Translations under genes and position numbers: made by a program | NCBI GenBank assembly: GCA_009914555.1 | Contig: WNDY01000003.1 | Coordinates: 1 to 64,000 of the forward strand | From: Xylophilus sp. | Lineage (GTDB): Bacteria; Pseudomonadota; Gammaproteobacteria; Burkholderiales; Burkholderiaceae_C | DNA: 64,000 nucleotides | Reading direction: 5' to 3' | In this document: positions 42,595 through 51,014 of the stretch, piece after piece | How positions within the stretch are numbered: position 1 is the stretch's first letter | Layout of the letters: the number at the start of each line of letters is the position of its first letter | Notes under the pieces: model-generated | Told to the model about the DNA's origin: nothing | Database searches by the model: none | Seen by the model: only the letters and a program-made list of their open reading frames with translations

Positions 42595-43184
42595 TCAGGC
42601 GAGTTCGAAGCGGCCGGGCTCGGGCTCGCGCAGCTGGCCGCTGTCCAGCAGCCGGCGCAGCGTGAAGCCGATCGATCCGAGCGAGATGTCGGCGCCACGG
42701 GCGATGGCCGCGCGCGACAGCGGTGCGGTGCGGGTCTGTCCGGCTTCGAGCCGGGCCGCGACGAAGTCCAGCACCCGGCGCGCGTTGTTCCCGGGTCGGT
42801 GGATGACCCGGGTCGCGCTCGCGGCGGGCCGGCGCGCGGCCGGTGTGCCGCGGCGTCGGGCGCGGTCAGCGCGAGCGGCGCGCGCGCCGGCGGGGCGGCC
42901 GCGTCGAGCAGCTGCCCGCCGTGCCCGTTGCCGAGCGTGCCGGCAGCCGCGAAGTGGCCGCGCAGTTCCTGCTCGACCTGGTCGAGCTGCAACGCCAGCC
43001 GGCTCAGCGTCTTCAGGTCCTGGAAGGCGGATTCGGCGGCCGGGTGGAACGGGTTGGTCTGAAGGCCGTCGAGCAGGGCGGCCTGCTGGGCCTCGCGCGC
43101 ACGGCGCACGACATCGAGCGCGCCATAGACGGCTTCTCCGGCCTGCTGCACGGCGGCGACGACGGTACGGGGGTCAAAGGTCAT
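42595..43184 (-). pseudogene. Frameshifted helix-turn-helix protein
   Basis: The N-terminal part from 43184 (MTFDPRTVVAAVQQAGEAVY; helical, about 110 residues) is in one frame, and the C-terminal part ending at 42595 (RVIHRPGNNARRVLDFVAAR; then LSRAAIARGADISLGSIGFT, an HTH-like segment) is in another. The switch lies near 42841-42860 in a GC-rich run. Together they would make a protein of about 195 aa. Either the gene is broken or the assembly has an indel there. It would be a DNA-binding regulator by its HTH. It lies downstream of the second binding-protein gene. Confidence 0.65.
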
Positions 43185-43246
43185 GGTGGATGGAAGCGTT
43201 GGACAAACGGCCGCAGTCTACGCGGATGGCGCGCCGCCGCGGTTTT

Positions 43247-44728
43247 TCAGCCGGCCCAGGACAGGGCTGCGAGGTCGTTGGCGAAGATCGGTGCGTCCTT
43301 CCACAGGCCGCGCAGCTCCCTGCGGGCCACGGTGATGAATTGCGGCTGGAACAGGTAGACGTTGGCTGCGTCCTCGGCCAGCAGGCGCTGGGCCTCGCCG
43401 AGCCAGCGGGCGCGGTCGGCCGGGCGCGCGCTGTTGCGCACCCTGGCGAACAGCTCGTTGAACTTCGGCGACTGGTAGCCCCAGTAGTAGTCGGGCCGGG
43501 TGTAGTTGACCAGGTCGAACGGCTCGACGTGCAGGATCAGCGACAGGTCGAAGTTGTGCTTGCCGTAGACGTTGCCGATCCACTGCGCCCACTCGACGTT
43601 CTGGATCTTTGCGATGATGCCGACCTTGGCCAGCTGCGCGGCGATCACCTCGCCGCCCTGGCGCGCATAGGAGGGCGGCGGCAGCACCAGGCTCAGCTCC
43701 AGCGGTGCCTTCACGCCCGCCTCGGCCAGCAGCCGCATGGCCTTCTCGGGGTCGTAGGGGTTGATGCCGGTGGTGTCGATGTAGCCGAAGGCGCCGGGCA
43801 CGTAGTGGCTGCCGATCGGCACGCCGCGGCCGTCGGCGGCTGCGCTGATGATGGCCCTGCGGTCGATCGCGGCCGCGATCGCGCGGCGCACGCGCACGTC
43901 GTCCAGCGGCTTGTTGCGGTGGTTGATCGCCAGGATGGCCTTGCCGGGCGAGGCGTTGAACAGGATCTGGAAGCGCCTGTCGCGCTGGAACTGGTCGAGG
44001 CTGCGCGAGACGGCCGCATGCGGGAACAGGTCCACGTCGCCGGCCAGCAGCGCCGCCACCTGCGCGGCCGGCTCGGAGATGAAGCGGAACGTCACGCGCG
44101 GTATCGCCTGCGGCAGCGGGCTGCGGTAGCCGCCCCAGCGCGTGAGCGTGATGGCCGAGCCGCGGCTCCAGCCGTCGAGCCGGTAAGGTCCGGTGCCCAC
44201 GGGTTTCGTGCCGTTCGTGGCCACGCTGGCCGGCTCGACGATCACGGCCGAGGCCTCGCCGAGCTGGAACAGCAGGTCCGGATCGATCTCCTTGTTGATG
44301 ACGACGACCGTGAGGTCGTCCACCACCCGCGTCGTGAGGTTGGCGAAGAAGCGCCGGTCCTTGTTGGTGCTCCTGTCGACCTTGGCCCGGTCGAACGAGA
44401 ACTGCACCGCCTTCGCGTCGAACGGCTGGCCGTTGTGGAACGTCACGCCGGGGCGCAGGCGGAAGGTGACGGTGCGCAGATCGGGCGAGACTTCCCAGCT
44501 CTGCGCCAGCAGCGGCGTGACGCTGCCGTCGCCGTTGACCTTGGTGAGCGTCTCGAAGATGTTGTAGAGCACGACCTCGGAAATCTCGGCACCGGCCTTG
44601 GCCGTCGGATCGAGCGTGGTCGGCTCCAGCGACAGCGCGACAGTGAGGGCGGATTTGCGGCTCTGCGCGAACGCGGGCAGAGTGGCGGCCAGCAGCGGGC
44701 TGGCCAACACGGTACGGCGGGTGGGCAC
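43247..44728 (-). CDS. ABC transporter substrate-binding protein, peptide/nickel (SBP_bac_5) family, paralog 2
   Basis: A 493-aa periplasmic binding protein with an N-terminal export signal (PTRRTVLASPLLAATLPAFA; twin-arginine-like). Conserved blocks: LEPTTLDPTAKAG, VVLYNIFETLTKVNGDG, LLAQSWEVSPDLRTVTF, GTGPYRLDGW and VPIGSHYVPGAFGYIDTTG; the last matches paralog 1 almost exactly. The start is GTG at 44728, chosen because AAGGA lies upstream and because it begins just before the signal peptide. It is downstream of the dppC-like permease and likely provides its ligand. Confidence 0.92.
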   Translation of the reverse strand: MPTRRTVLASPLLAATLPAFAQSRKSALTVALSLEPTTLDPTAKAGAEISEVVLYNIFETLTKVNGDGSVTPLLAQSWEVSPDLRTVTFRLRPGVTFHNGQPFDAKAVQFSFDRAKVDRSTNKDRRFFANLTTRVVDDLTVVVINKEIDPDLLFQLGEASAVIVEPASVATNGTKPVGTGPYRLDGWSRGSAITLTRWGGYRSPLPQAIPRVTFRFISEPAAQVAALLAGDVDLFPHAAVSRSLDQFQRDRRFQILFNASPGKAILAINHRNKPLDDVRVRRAIAAAIDRRAIISAAADGRGVPIGSHYVPGAFGYIDTTGINPYDPEKAMRLLAEAGVKAPLELSLVLPPPSYARQGGEVIAAQLAKVGIIAKIQNVEWAQWIGNVYGKHNFDLSLILHVEPFDLVNYTRPDYYWGYQSPKFNELFARVRNSARPADRARWLGEAQRLLAEDAANVYLFQPQFITVARRELRGLWKDAPIFANDLAALSWAG

Positions 44729-44890
44729 GGGATCGTCCTTCGGGCGGTCGGAAAAAGCAGTGGGCAGCATGCCCGACGAAGACCCGGGACGCAAGCGCTT
44801 GCTTATTACCTTTTCGGATGAAGTGCAGGAGTATGCGTCTAAAGCGTTTGTTATTCCTGCGCTCGGCGATCTAAGGGGTGGGGGTATCCG
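44729..44890. promoter_or_regulatory. Palindrome-rich gap before binding protein 2
   Basis: 162 bases, AT-richer than its surroundings. It holds a perfect 12-base palindrome GCAAGCGCTTGC (44791-44802) and GCAGGA/TCCTGC arms (44825-44830 and 44855-44860). A separate promoter and regulator site for the binding-protein gene is plausible; no -35/-10 pair is certain. Confidence 0.5.
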
Positions 44891-45727
44891 TCACCGCCGA
44901 CGCGCAAGCCGCGGATCGAGCAGGTCGCGCAACCCGTCGCCCAGCAGGTTGAGCCCGAGCACCGCGAGCGCGATTGCCACGCCGGGGAACACCGCCAGCA
45001 GCGGCGCGCGAAACAGCAGCGTCTGCGCCTCGCTGAGCATGCGGCCCCAGGACGCATCGGGCGGCTGCGTGCCCAGGCCCAGGTACGACAGCGCCGCCTC
45101 GGCCAGGATCGCGCCTGCGAACTGGATCGTGCCCTGCACGATGAGGATCGGCGCGATGTTGGGCAGCACGTGTACGAAGGTGATGGCCCAGCCGCCACGG
45201 CCGGCCGCGCGCGCAGCCAGGATGAACTCGCGCGCCCAGACCGCCCGCGCCGAGGCGCGCGCGATGCGGATGAAGCTGGGTATCGCCGCGATGCCGATCG
45301 CGATGATGGCGTTGACGATGCCGGGGCCGAAGACCGCGGCCATCATGATCGCCAGCAGGATCGCTGGGAACGCGATGGCGAAGTCGGCCGCGCGCAGGAC
45401 CAGTTCCTCCACCCAGCCGCGCCGCGCCGCGGCCAGCAGGCCGATGGCGGTGCCTGCGGTCAGGCTGATCGACACGGCGATCACGCCGACCAGGATGGAA
45501 TTGCGCGCGCCCACGAGCAGCAGTGAGGCCACGTCGCGCCCGAACGCGTCGGTGCCGAGCCAGTGCGCGGCCGAGGGCGGCAGCAGCTTGTCGTCGAGCA
45601 CGATCTCGTAGGGCGGCCAGGGCGTCCAGACCAGCGACAGCAGGGCGGCGGCGATCAGCAGCAGCGTGAGCGCGCCGCCGAGGGCGAAGCTGCGGTGGCC
45701 GAGGGCGCGGCGGAGAAAAGCGATCAT
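44891..45727 (-). CDS. ABC transporter permease, DppC/OppC type
   Basis: A 278-aa inner-membrane permease with an N-terminal helix, then about five more. DAFGRDVASLLLVGARNSILVG and the EAA-type cytoplasmic loop RAAGRGGWAITFVHVLPNIA, which contacts the ATPase, are typical of DppC. The start overlaps the stop of the DppB-like gene (ATGA). No ATP-binding subunit gene follows or precedes in this window. Confidence 0.94.
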   Translation of the reverse strand: MIAFLRRALGHRSFALGGALTLLLIAAALLSLVWTPWPPYEIVLDDKLLPPSAAHWLGTDAFGRDVASLLLVGARNSILVGVIAVSISLTAGTAIGLLAAARRGWVEELVLRAADFAIAFPAILLAIMMAAVFGPGIVNAIIAIGIAAIPSFIRIARASARAVWAREFILAARAAGRGGWAITFVHVLPNIAPILIVQGTIQFAGAILAEAALSYLGLGTQPPDASWGRMLSEAQTLLFRAPLLAVFPGVAIALAVLGLNLLGDGLRDLLDPRLARRR

Positions 45728-46668
45728 CGCTGCTTCACCCGGGGATCGATCCAGGCGTAGAGCACGTCCACGACGAAGTTCATGACGACGACCATGCCGG
45801 CCAGCAGCATCACGCAGTTGCGCACCACGATCAGGTCGCGGTTGGCGATCGACTGGAACACCAGCCGGCCGAGCCCCGGCAGGTAGAACACGTTCTCCAC
45901 CACGATGGTGCCCGCGAGCAGGTTGGCGAACTGCAGCGCCATCACCGTCACCACCGGGATCAGCGCGCTGCGCAGCGCATGGCGCCAGAGGACGGCGCGC
46001 TCCGACAGGCCCTTGGCCCGCGCGGTGCGCACGAAGTCCTCGCGCAGCACCTCCAGCACGGCCGAGCGGGTGATGCGCGCCAGGATCGCCGCCTGCACCG
46101 CGGCCAGCGACAGGGCCGGCAGCAGCAGGCTTTTCAGCGAGCCCAGCGGATCGTCGGCCCAGCCCGGAAAGCCGCCGGCCGAGAACCATTGCAGCTTCAC
46201 CGAGAACAGCAGGATCAGCAGGATGGCGAACCAGAAGTTCGGCACCGCGATGCCGATCTGCGCCAGCGCCATCATGCCGACGTCGCCCGCGCGGTTGTGC
46301 CGGGAGGCGGCGAAGATGCCGGCGGCCAGCGCCAGCACGGCGGTCAGCAGCATGGCGAGCAGCGCCAGCGGCACGGTGAGCGCCAGGCGCTCGGCGATCA
46401 GCCCAGCCACCGGTGTGCCGTAGGCGTGACTCTCGCCCATGTCGCCCTGGAGCAGGCCGGCGATCCACTGGCCGTAGCGCACGGGCGCGGGACGATCCAG
46501 GCCCAGCTCCTGGGCCAGCGCGGCCACGGCTTCGGGCGAGGCGTCGGGGCCCATCATCACCTGCGCGGCATTGCCCGGCAGGATGTCCAACACGACGAAC
46601 ACGACCAGCGACGCGGCCGCAAGCGTGACAAGCAGCAGGGCGCAGCGTTGGACGAGAAAGCGGCTCAT
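45724..46668 (-). CDS. ABC transporter permease, DppB/OppB type
   Basis: A 314-aa permease with six membrane helices. LVQRCALLLVTLAAASLVVFVVL is the standard first helix; the EAA loop is RTARAKGLSERAVLWRHALR. It belongs to the peptide/nickel/opine transporter family. It is the first gene of the minus-strand set (dppB-like, dppC-like, binding protein, HTH pseudogene) and diverges from the ferredoxin gene. Confidence 0.94.
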   Translation of the reverse strand: MSRFLVQRCALLLVTLAAASLVVFVVLDILPGNAAQVMMGPDASPEAVAALAQELGLDRPAPVRYGQWIAGLLQGDMGESHAYGTPVAGLIAERLALTVPLALLAMLLTAVLALAAGIFAASRHNRAGDVGMMALAQIGIAVPNFWFAILLILLFSVKLQWFSAGGFPGWADDPLGSLKSLLLPALSLAAVQAAILARITRSAVLEVLREDFVRTARAKGLSERAVLWRHALRSALIPVVTVMALQFANLLAGTIVVENVFYLPGLGRLVFQSIANRDLIVVRNCVMLLAGMVVVMNFVVDVLYAWIDPRVKQR

Positions 46669-46794
46669 GCGTGGGCGAAGGGCGGGGGCGCCGCATTATC
46701 GGCGGGGCGGCCGGGGTCTTGTCCGCAGCGGGATAATCAGGCCCATGCCGTGCCGCCGTCCATCGTCCATCCCTGCCGTCCGGGAGATGCCCGC

Positions 46795-47070
46795 ATGGCG
46801 CTGATGATCACCGAGGAGTGCATCAACTGCGACGTCTGCGAGCCCGAGTGCCCGAACGACGCGATCCACCCGGGCGAGCTGATCTACGAGATCGATCCGC
46901 ACCGCTGCACCGAATGCGTGGGCCACTTCGACGAGCCGCAGTGTGTGCAGATCTGCCCCGTGGCCTGCATCCCGGTCAACCCGGAATGCGTCGAGAGCCG
47001 CGAGACGCTGTGGCAGCGCTTCGAGCGCCTGCGGCGGCTCAAGGAGCAGCAGGCGGCTCCTGCCCCGTAG
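46795..47070 (+). CDS. YfhL-type 2[4Fe-4S] ferredoxin
   Basis: A 91-aa ferredoxin of the Alvin-type with two [4Fe-4S] sites. Motif 1 is [13 protein letters not shown]; motif 2 is [21 protein letters not shown], with the characteristic insertion between the first two pairs of Cys. Electron donor/acceptor partners are unknown. A GGGAG ribosome binding site precedes the ATG. Its 3' end overlaps the 3' end of pth on the other strand by 32 bases. Confidence 0.94.
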   Translation: MALMITEECINCDVCEPECPNDAIHPGELIYEIDPHRCTECVGHFDEPQCVQICPVACIPVNPECVESRETLWQRFERLRRLKEQQAAPAP

Positions 47071-47677
47071 GAGCGGCCTGCGCGGCCGCCGGCTTGGGCC
47101 GCGGCGGCTTGCTCGTGTGGATCTGCTGCGTGGCCTTGTCCATGTCGCCGGCGATCAGCGCCGGCACGGCCTTCAGCGTGCGGTCGATCGCCTGCTCGAT
47201 GCCGATGCGGTGGTCGGGCGAGGGCTTCCTGAGCACCCAGTTCAGCACTTCGGACTTCACGCCCGGGTGGCCGATGCCCAGGCGCAGCCGCCAGTAGTCG
47301 GCCGTGCCGAGCTGGGCATGGATGTCGCGCAGGCCGTTGTGGCCCGCATGGCCGCCGCCGCGCTTGAGCTTGGCCTCGCCCGGCACCACGTCGAGCTCGT
47401 CGTGCACGACGAGGATCTCTCCGGGCGCGATCTTGTAGAAGCGGGCCAGCGCCGCGACCGACTTGCCCGACAGGTTCATGAAGGTCTGCGGCTCCAGCAG
47501 CCAGACGGTGTGGCCGTCGACACTGGCGCGGGCCGTCAAACCGTGGTAGCCGCGGTCGTGCACCAGGTTCAGCTTGAACTGGCGGGCCAGTGCGTCGATC
47601 CACCAGAAGCCGGCGTTGTGGCGCGTGCCTTCGTACTCCGGCCCCGGATTGCCGAGGCCCACGAACAGTTTGATCAT
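47039..47677 (-). CDS. pth: Peptidyl-tRNA hydrolase
   Basis: Pth recycles tRNA from peptidyl-tRNA released by stalled ribosomes. The 212-aa protein has the substrate-binding [20 protein letters not shown] (catalytic His in RHNAG), [10 protein letters not shown] and [11 protein letters not shown] (Asp). It is slightly longer than the usual 190-200 aa because of a Pro/Ala-rich C-terminal tail that overlaps the ferredoxin gene. It follows rplY across a strong terminator, so it may have its own promoter. Confidence 0.96.
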   Translation of the reverse strand: MIKLFVGLGNPGPEYEGTRHNAGFWWIDALARQFKLNLVHDRGYHGLTARASVDGHTVWLLEPQTFMNLSGKSVAALARFYKIAPGEILVVHDELDVVPGEAKLKRGGGHAGHNGLRDIHAQLGTADYWRLRLGIGHPGVKSEVLNWVLRKPSPDHRIGIEQAIDRTLKAVPALIAGDMDKATQQIHTSKPPRPKPAAAQAAPTGQEPPAAP

Positions 47678-47706
47678 CGGGCGATTATCCGTGCGCTTCT
47701 CCCATG

Positions 47707-47733
47707 AAAAACGGCCCGCGCAGGGCGGGCCGT
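47707..47733 (-). terminator. Rho-independent terminator after rplY
   Basis: A 9-bp stem (47711-47719 with 47725-47733), a 5-base loop and a minus-strand T-run (47707-47711). It stands between rplY and pth. Confidence 0.92.
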
Positions 47734-47755
47734 TCGAACCGGCGGGAGCGAAGAA

Positions 47756-48394
47756 TTACTTCTTCTTGCCCTTGCCCTTGGCGGGCTCGGCAGCCGGAGC
47801 GGCAGCCGCTTCCGGCGCCGGCTCTTCGGCAGCCGGCGCGACGGCCGAGGCCACCACCGGGTTCACCTTGCCATGGCTGACCCACTTCGCGCCCTTGGGC
47901 AACTTGAGGTCGTTGACATGCACGGTGCCACCGTTCTTCAGACCCGACAGGTCGACTTCGATGAATTCGGGCAGTTCGGCCGGGAACACGCTGATTTCCA
48001 GCTCGGTCAGGGTGTGGTTGACCAGGTTGTGATCGAGCTTGACGGCGTCGGACTCTTCCTCGCCCTTGAAGTGCAGGGGCACCTTCACGGTCAGGCGGGT
48101 GCGGGCATCCACGCGCTGGAAGTCCACGTGCTGGATCTGCTGCTTGTACGGGTGGTACTGCACGTCGCGCAGCACGACCTTGGTGGTCGTCTCGCCGACG
48201 GTCAGGTCGAGCACGCTGGAGTGGAACACTTCCTTCTTCAGGGCGTGCCACAGTGTGTTGTGGTCCAGTTCGATGCGCTGGGGCTCGGCGGAGCCGCCGT
48301 AGATGATGCCGGGGGTCTTGCCGGCGTTGCGCAGACGGCGGCTCGCACCCGTACCTTGCGTGCCGCGATCGAATGCGACGATGGAAACAGTCAT
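47756..48394 (-). CDS. rplY: 50S ribosomal protein L25, general stress protein Ctc type
   Basis: L25 binds 5S rRNA. At 212 aa this is the long Ctc form: an N-terminal L25 domain (about 5-95; RRLRNAGKTPGIIYGG, HPYKQQIQHVDFQRV) and a C-terminal beta domain (about 100-185; VFPAELPEFIEVDLSGL), then an Ala/Pro/Glu tail ending in a Lys-rich sequence. It follows prs and is separated from it by a terminator-like hairpin. Confidence 0.96.
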   Translation of the reverse strand: MTVSIVAFDRGTQGTGASRRLRNAGKTPGIIYGGSAEPQRIELDHNTLWHALKKEVFHSSVLDLTVGETTTKVVLRDVQYHPYKQQIQHVDFQRVDARTRLTVKVPLHFKGEEESDAVKLDHNLVNHTLTELEISVFPAELPEFIEVDLSGLKNGGTVHVNDLKLPKGAKWVSHGKVNPVVASAVAPAAEEPAPEAAAAPAAEPAKGKGKKK

Positions 48395-48441
48395 GTTGAA
48401 CTCCTGGTGGAGCCGACCGCGACCAGTGCGGCTCCGGGTTG

Positions 48442-48465
48442 AAAAAGGCCCTCCGGCGGAGGGCC
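48442..48465 (-). terminator. Terminator-like hairpin between prs and rplY
   Basis: An 8-bp stem (48447-48454 with 48458-48465), a 3-base loop and a minus-strand T-run (48442-48446). Its position inside the prs–rplY unit suggests partial termination that lowers or separates rplY expression. Confidence 0.85.
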
Positions 48466-48495
48466 CGGCTCGTCCTTCGACGCGAACGCTGCTGC

Positions 48496-49470
48496 TTAGA
48501 ACAGGTTGTTCTGGTCGGAGAACAGACTCATCACCGAATCGCCGCGGGCGATGCGCTGAATGGTTTCCGCGATGAGCGGCGCGACGCTGAGCTGGCGGAT
48601 CTTGCTGCAGCCCTGCGCGTTGTCGTTCAGCGGGATAGTGTTGGTGACGACGACTTCGTCGAGCGCCGAACCCTCGATGCGGCCGATGGCCGGGCCCGAG
48701 AAGATCGGGTGCGTACAGTACGCATAGACCTTCCTGGCGCCGCGCTCCTTGAGCACTTCGGCCGCCTTCACGAGCGTGCCGGCGGTGTCGATCATGTCGT
48801 CCATGATCACGCAGTTGCGGCCGTCGATCTCGCCGATGACGTGCATTACCTCGGACTCGTTGGCCTTCGGGCGGCGCTTGTCGATGATCGCCAGGTCGGT
48901 GCCCAGCTGCTTGGCCAGCGCCCGGGCGCGCACCACGCCGCCGACGTCGGGCGACACGACGATCAGGTCGTCGTAGTTCTTCTGGCGCAGGTCGCCCAGC
49001 AGGACGGGCGATGCGTAGATGTTGTCGACCGGGATGTCGAAGAAGCCCTGGATCTGGTCGGCGTGCAGGTCCATGGTCAGCACGCGGGCCACGCCCACGG
49101 TCTGCAGCAGGTTGGCGACGACCTTGGCCGTGATCGGCACGCGGGTGGAGCGCACGCGGCGGTCCTGGCGGGCGTAGCCGAAGTAGGGGATCACGGCGCT
49201 GATGCGCTCGGCCGACGAACGCTTGAGCGCGTCGACCATGATCAGCAGTTCCATCAGGTTCTCGTTGGTCGGCGCGCAGGTCGACTGCACCACGAAGACG
49301 TCGCGGGCACGGACGTTCTGGGTGATCTCGACCGTCACTTCTCCGTCGGAGAAGCGGCCCACGTTGGCGGAGCCGAGCGTCGTGCCCAGGTGCTGGGCGA
49401 TCTCCGAGGCAAGGGCCGGATTGGCATTGCCGGTGAAGACGAGGAAATCGGGGTGTTGAACCTGCTGCAT
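48496..49470 (-). CDS. prs: Ribose-phosphate pyrophosphokinase
   Basis: Prs makes PRPP from ribose 5-phosphate and ATP for purine, pyrimidine, histidine, tryptophan and NAD synthesis. The 324-aa protein has the flexible loop region [14 protein letters not shown], the PRPP-binding [15 protein letters not shown] and [11 protein letters not shown]. It lies after tRNA-Gln (60 bases) and before rplY, the usual betaproteobacterial order. Confidence 0.97.
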   Translation of the reverse strand: MQQVQHPDFLVFTGNANPALASEIAQHLGTTLGSANVGRFSDGEVTVEITQNVRARDVFVVQSTCAPTNENLMELLIMVDALKRSSAERISAVIPYFGYARQDRRVRSTRVPITAKVVANLLQTVGVARVLTMDLHADQIQGFFDIPVDNIYASPVLLGDLRQKNYDDLIVVSPDVGGVVRARALAKQLGTDLAIIDKRRPKANESEVMHVIGEIDGRNCVIMDDMIDTAGTLVKAAEVLKERGARKVYAYCTHPIFSGPAIGRIEGSALDEVVVTNTIPLNDNAQGCSKIRQLSVAPLIAETIQRIARGDSVMSLFSDQNNLF

Positions 49471-49530
49471 AGAGCCCCAGCGAGCTGTGTGGATTGCCTT
49501 GAGCGTCTGCCTGTACGTGGCAAGCGTATT

Positions 49531-49607
49531 TGGCAGGGGAAGAAGGATTCGAACCTTCGCATGCCGGAATCAAAATCCGGTGCCTTAACCAACTTGGCGA
49601 CTCCCCT
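49531..49607 (-). tRNA. tRNA-Gln (TTG)
   Basis: 77 nt with encoded CCA on the minus strand. Acceptor AGGGGAG/TTCCCCT, anticodon stem CCGGA/TCCGG with loop TTTTGAT, anticodon TTG. It stands between ispE and prs. Confidence 0.97.
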
Positions 49608-49647
49608 ACACAGGTCGATGCCTGCGTTCAGACACCCACCTCGAACT

Positions 49648-50499
49648 TTATCCGCTCACCCATCCCGCCAGGGGATGGACAGCCAGATTGCTGCACTGCC
49701 GAACCTGCCAGCCCTGCGGGGCCTGGAGCAGCTGCGACCGCTGCGGCAGATGCGCAAATACTGCACTGCCGGATCCTGTCATCCTTGCCTGCAGCCCCTG
49801 CGATTCTAGCCAATGAATGGCTTGGTCCACATCGGGGCAGAGGATGCGTGCAACAGGCTGCAAATCGTTTCGGCCGTAGCTGAAACCGTTATGTTTCAGC
49901 GATTCAGCGAAGCCTTCGATTATAGACATGGAATTATCCCGTCGAAGCAGATTCGACGAAAAAATTTCCGCGGTGCCGACCCCCGCCGGCGGCTTGGCGA
50001 CGATGAAACGCGCCGCAGGAAGCTCCAGCGGCGTGATCGCCTCGCCGATGCCTTCGACCCAGGCATTGCGTCCGCGCAGGAAGAAGGGTACGTCGGCGCC
50101 CAGCGCCAAGCCGATCTCCAGCAGCCGGGCCAGCGGCAGGTCGAGCCGCCAGAGCCGGTTGAGCGCGAGCAGGCAGGCCGCCGCGTCGGACGAGCCGCCA
50201 CCCATGCCGGCCTGCGACGGGATGCGCTTGTCCACCGCGATGTGCGCGCCCTGGCCGCAGCCTGTGGCCTGCTGCAGCGCCCGGGCGGCGCGCAGGACCA
50301 GGTCGTCGGGTGGCAGCGGCGTGCCGATGTCCTCGCGGCTCAGCGCGCCGCCGCCGCGGCGCTCGAAATGCAGGATGTCGCACCAGTCGATCAGCATGAA
50401 GGCCGACTGCAGCGTGTGGTAGCCGTCGGGCCGCCGGCCGGTGACGTGCAGGAACAGGTTGAGCTTGGCCGGCGCCGGCACGTCGTAGAGGGCCCGCAT
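49648..50499 (-). CDS. ispE: 4-diphosphocytidyl-2-C-methyl-D-erythritol kinase
   Basis: IspE phosphorylates CDP-methylerythritol in the MEP isoprenoid pathway. The 283-aa GHMP kinase has the N-terminal PAPAKLNLFLHVTGRRPDGYH, the ATP loop PSQAGMGGGSSDAAA and a C-terminal ARMTGSGSAVFAH. It starts 8 bases after lolB ends, so the two are co-transcribed with the TPR gene; tRNA-Gln follows. Confidence 0.97.
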   Translation of the reverse strand: MRALYDVPAPAKLNLFLHVTGRRPDGYHTLQSAFMLIDWCDILHFERRGGGALSREDIGTPLPPDDLVLRAARALQQATGCGQGAHIAVDKRIPSQAGMGGGSSDAAACLLALNRLWRLDLPLARLLEIGLALGADVPFFLRGRNAWVEGIGEAITPLELPAARFIVAKPPAGVGTAEIFSSNLLRRDNSMSIIEGFAESLKHNGFSYGRNDLQPVARILCPDVDQAIHWLESQGLQARMTGSGSAVFAHLPQRSQLLQAPQGWQVRQCSNLAVHPLAGWVSG

Positions 50500-50507
50500 G
50501 GCGGGGC

Positions 50508-51014
50508 TTAGCGGTCGAGCACGACGCGCAGCACGGCCGGCGGCAGCGGGTCTTCTCGGTAGGCCGTGAGCCGGCCGGTGCCGGCTTGGCTCAGGTCGGC
50601 GCGCCAGCCCGGCACGACGGCCTGCTGACCATCGAGCCAGCGGAACAGGGCCGGCACCGGCAGCGGCGTGCCGGTCACGTGGCGCACCAGCGCGTCGAGC
50701 GATTCGAAGCTGCGCGCACCGTCGTCGGTATGCAGCGTGGCGGCGTCCGGCGCCCATTCCAGCCGGGCGACGGTGCTGCCCAGCGGCGTGAAGAAGCTCA
50801 GTTCGCCGCGCTCGGGCGAGCCGCGCAGGTCGAACGTGGCCGAGAAGGACTGCGATTGCGCGTCTTCGACCTGCAGGGCCAGCCGGCCGCTCCAGCGCGC
50901 GCCGCCGTGCGACGCGGCTGCGATGCGCGGCGGCTGCTGAGCGCAGCCGGCGAGCAGCAGCGCGCCCAGGCCGCAGAGCAGCAGCCGGCGCGGCACGCGA
51001 GCCGCGCCGCTCAC
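50508..51014 (-). CDS. lolB: Outer-membrane lipoprotein insertion protein LolB
   Basis: LolB receives lipoproteins from LolA and inserts them in the outer membrane. The 168-aa protein starts at a GTG that overlaps the TPR gene's TGA (GTGA). Its signal peptide ends in the lipobox LAGC with Cys23. The body shows the LolB beta-barrel pattern: GGARWSGRLALQVED, FDLRGSPERGELSFFTPLGS and the DALVRHVTGTPLPV block. ispE follows 8 bases later. Confidence 0.92.
   Translation of the reverse strand: MSGAARVPRRLLLCGLGALLLAGCAQQPPRIAAASHGGARWSGRLALQVEDAQSQSFSATFDLRGSPERGELSFFTPLGSTVARLEWAPDAATLHTDDGARSFESLDALVRHVTGTPLPVPALFRWLDGQQAVVPGWRADLSQAGTGRLTAYREDPLPPAVLRVVLDR

Noticed and set aside
41413-43062. 549-codon plus-strand open frame
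   Set aside because: Shifted-frame shadow of the second flavin oxidoreductase, Ala/Gly/Arg-rich with no domain.
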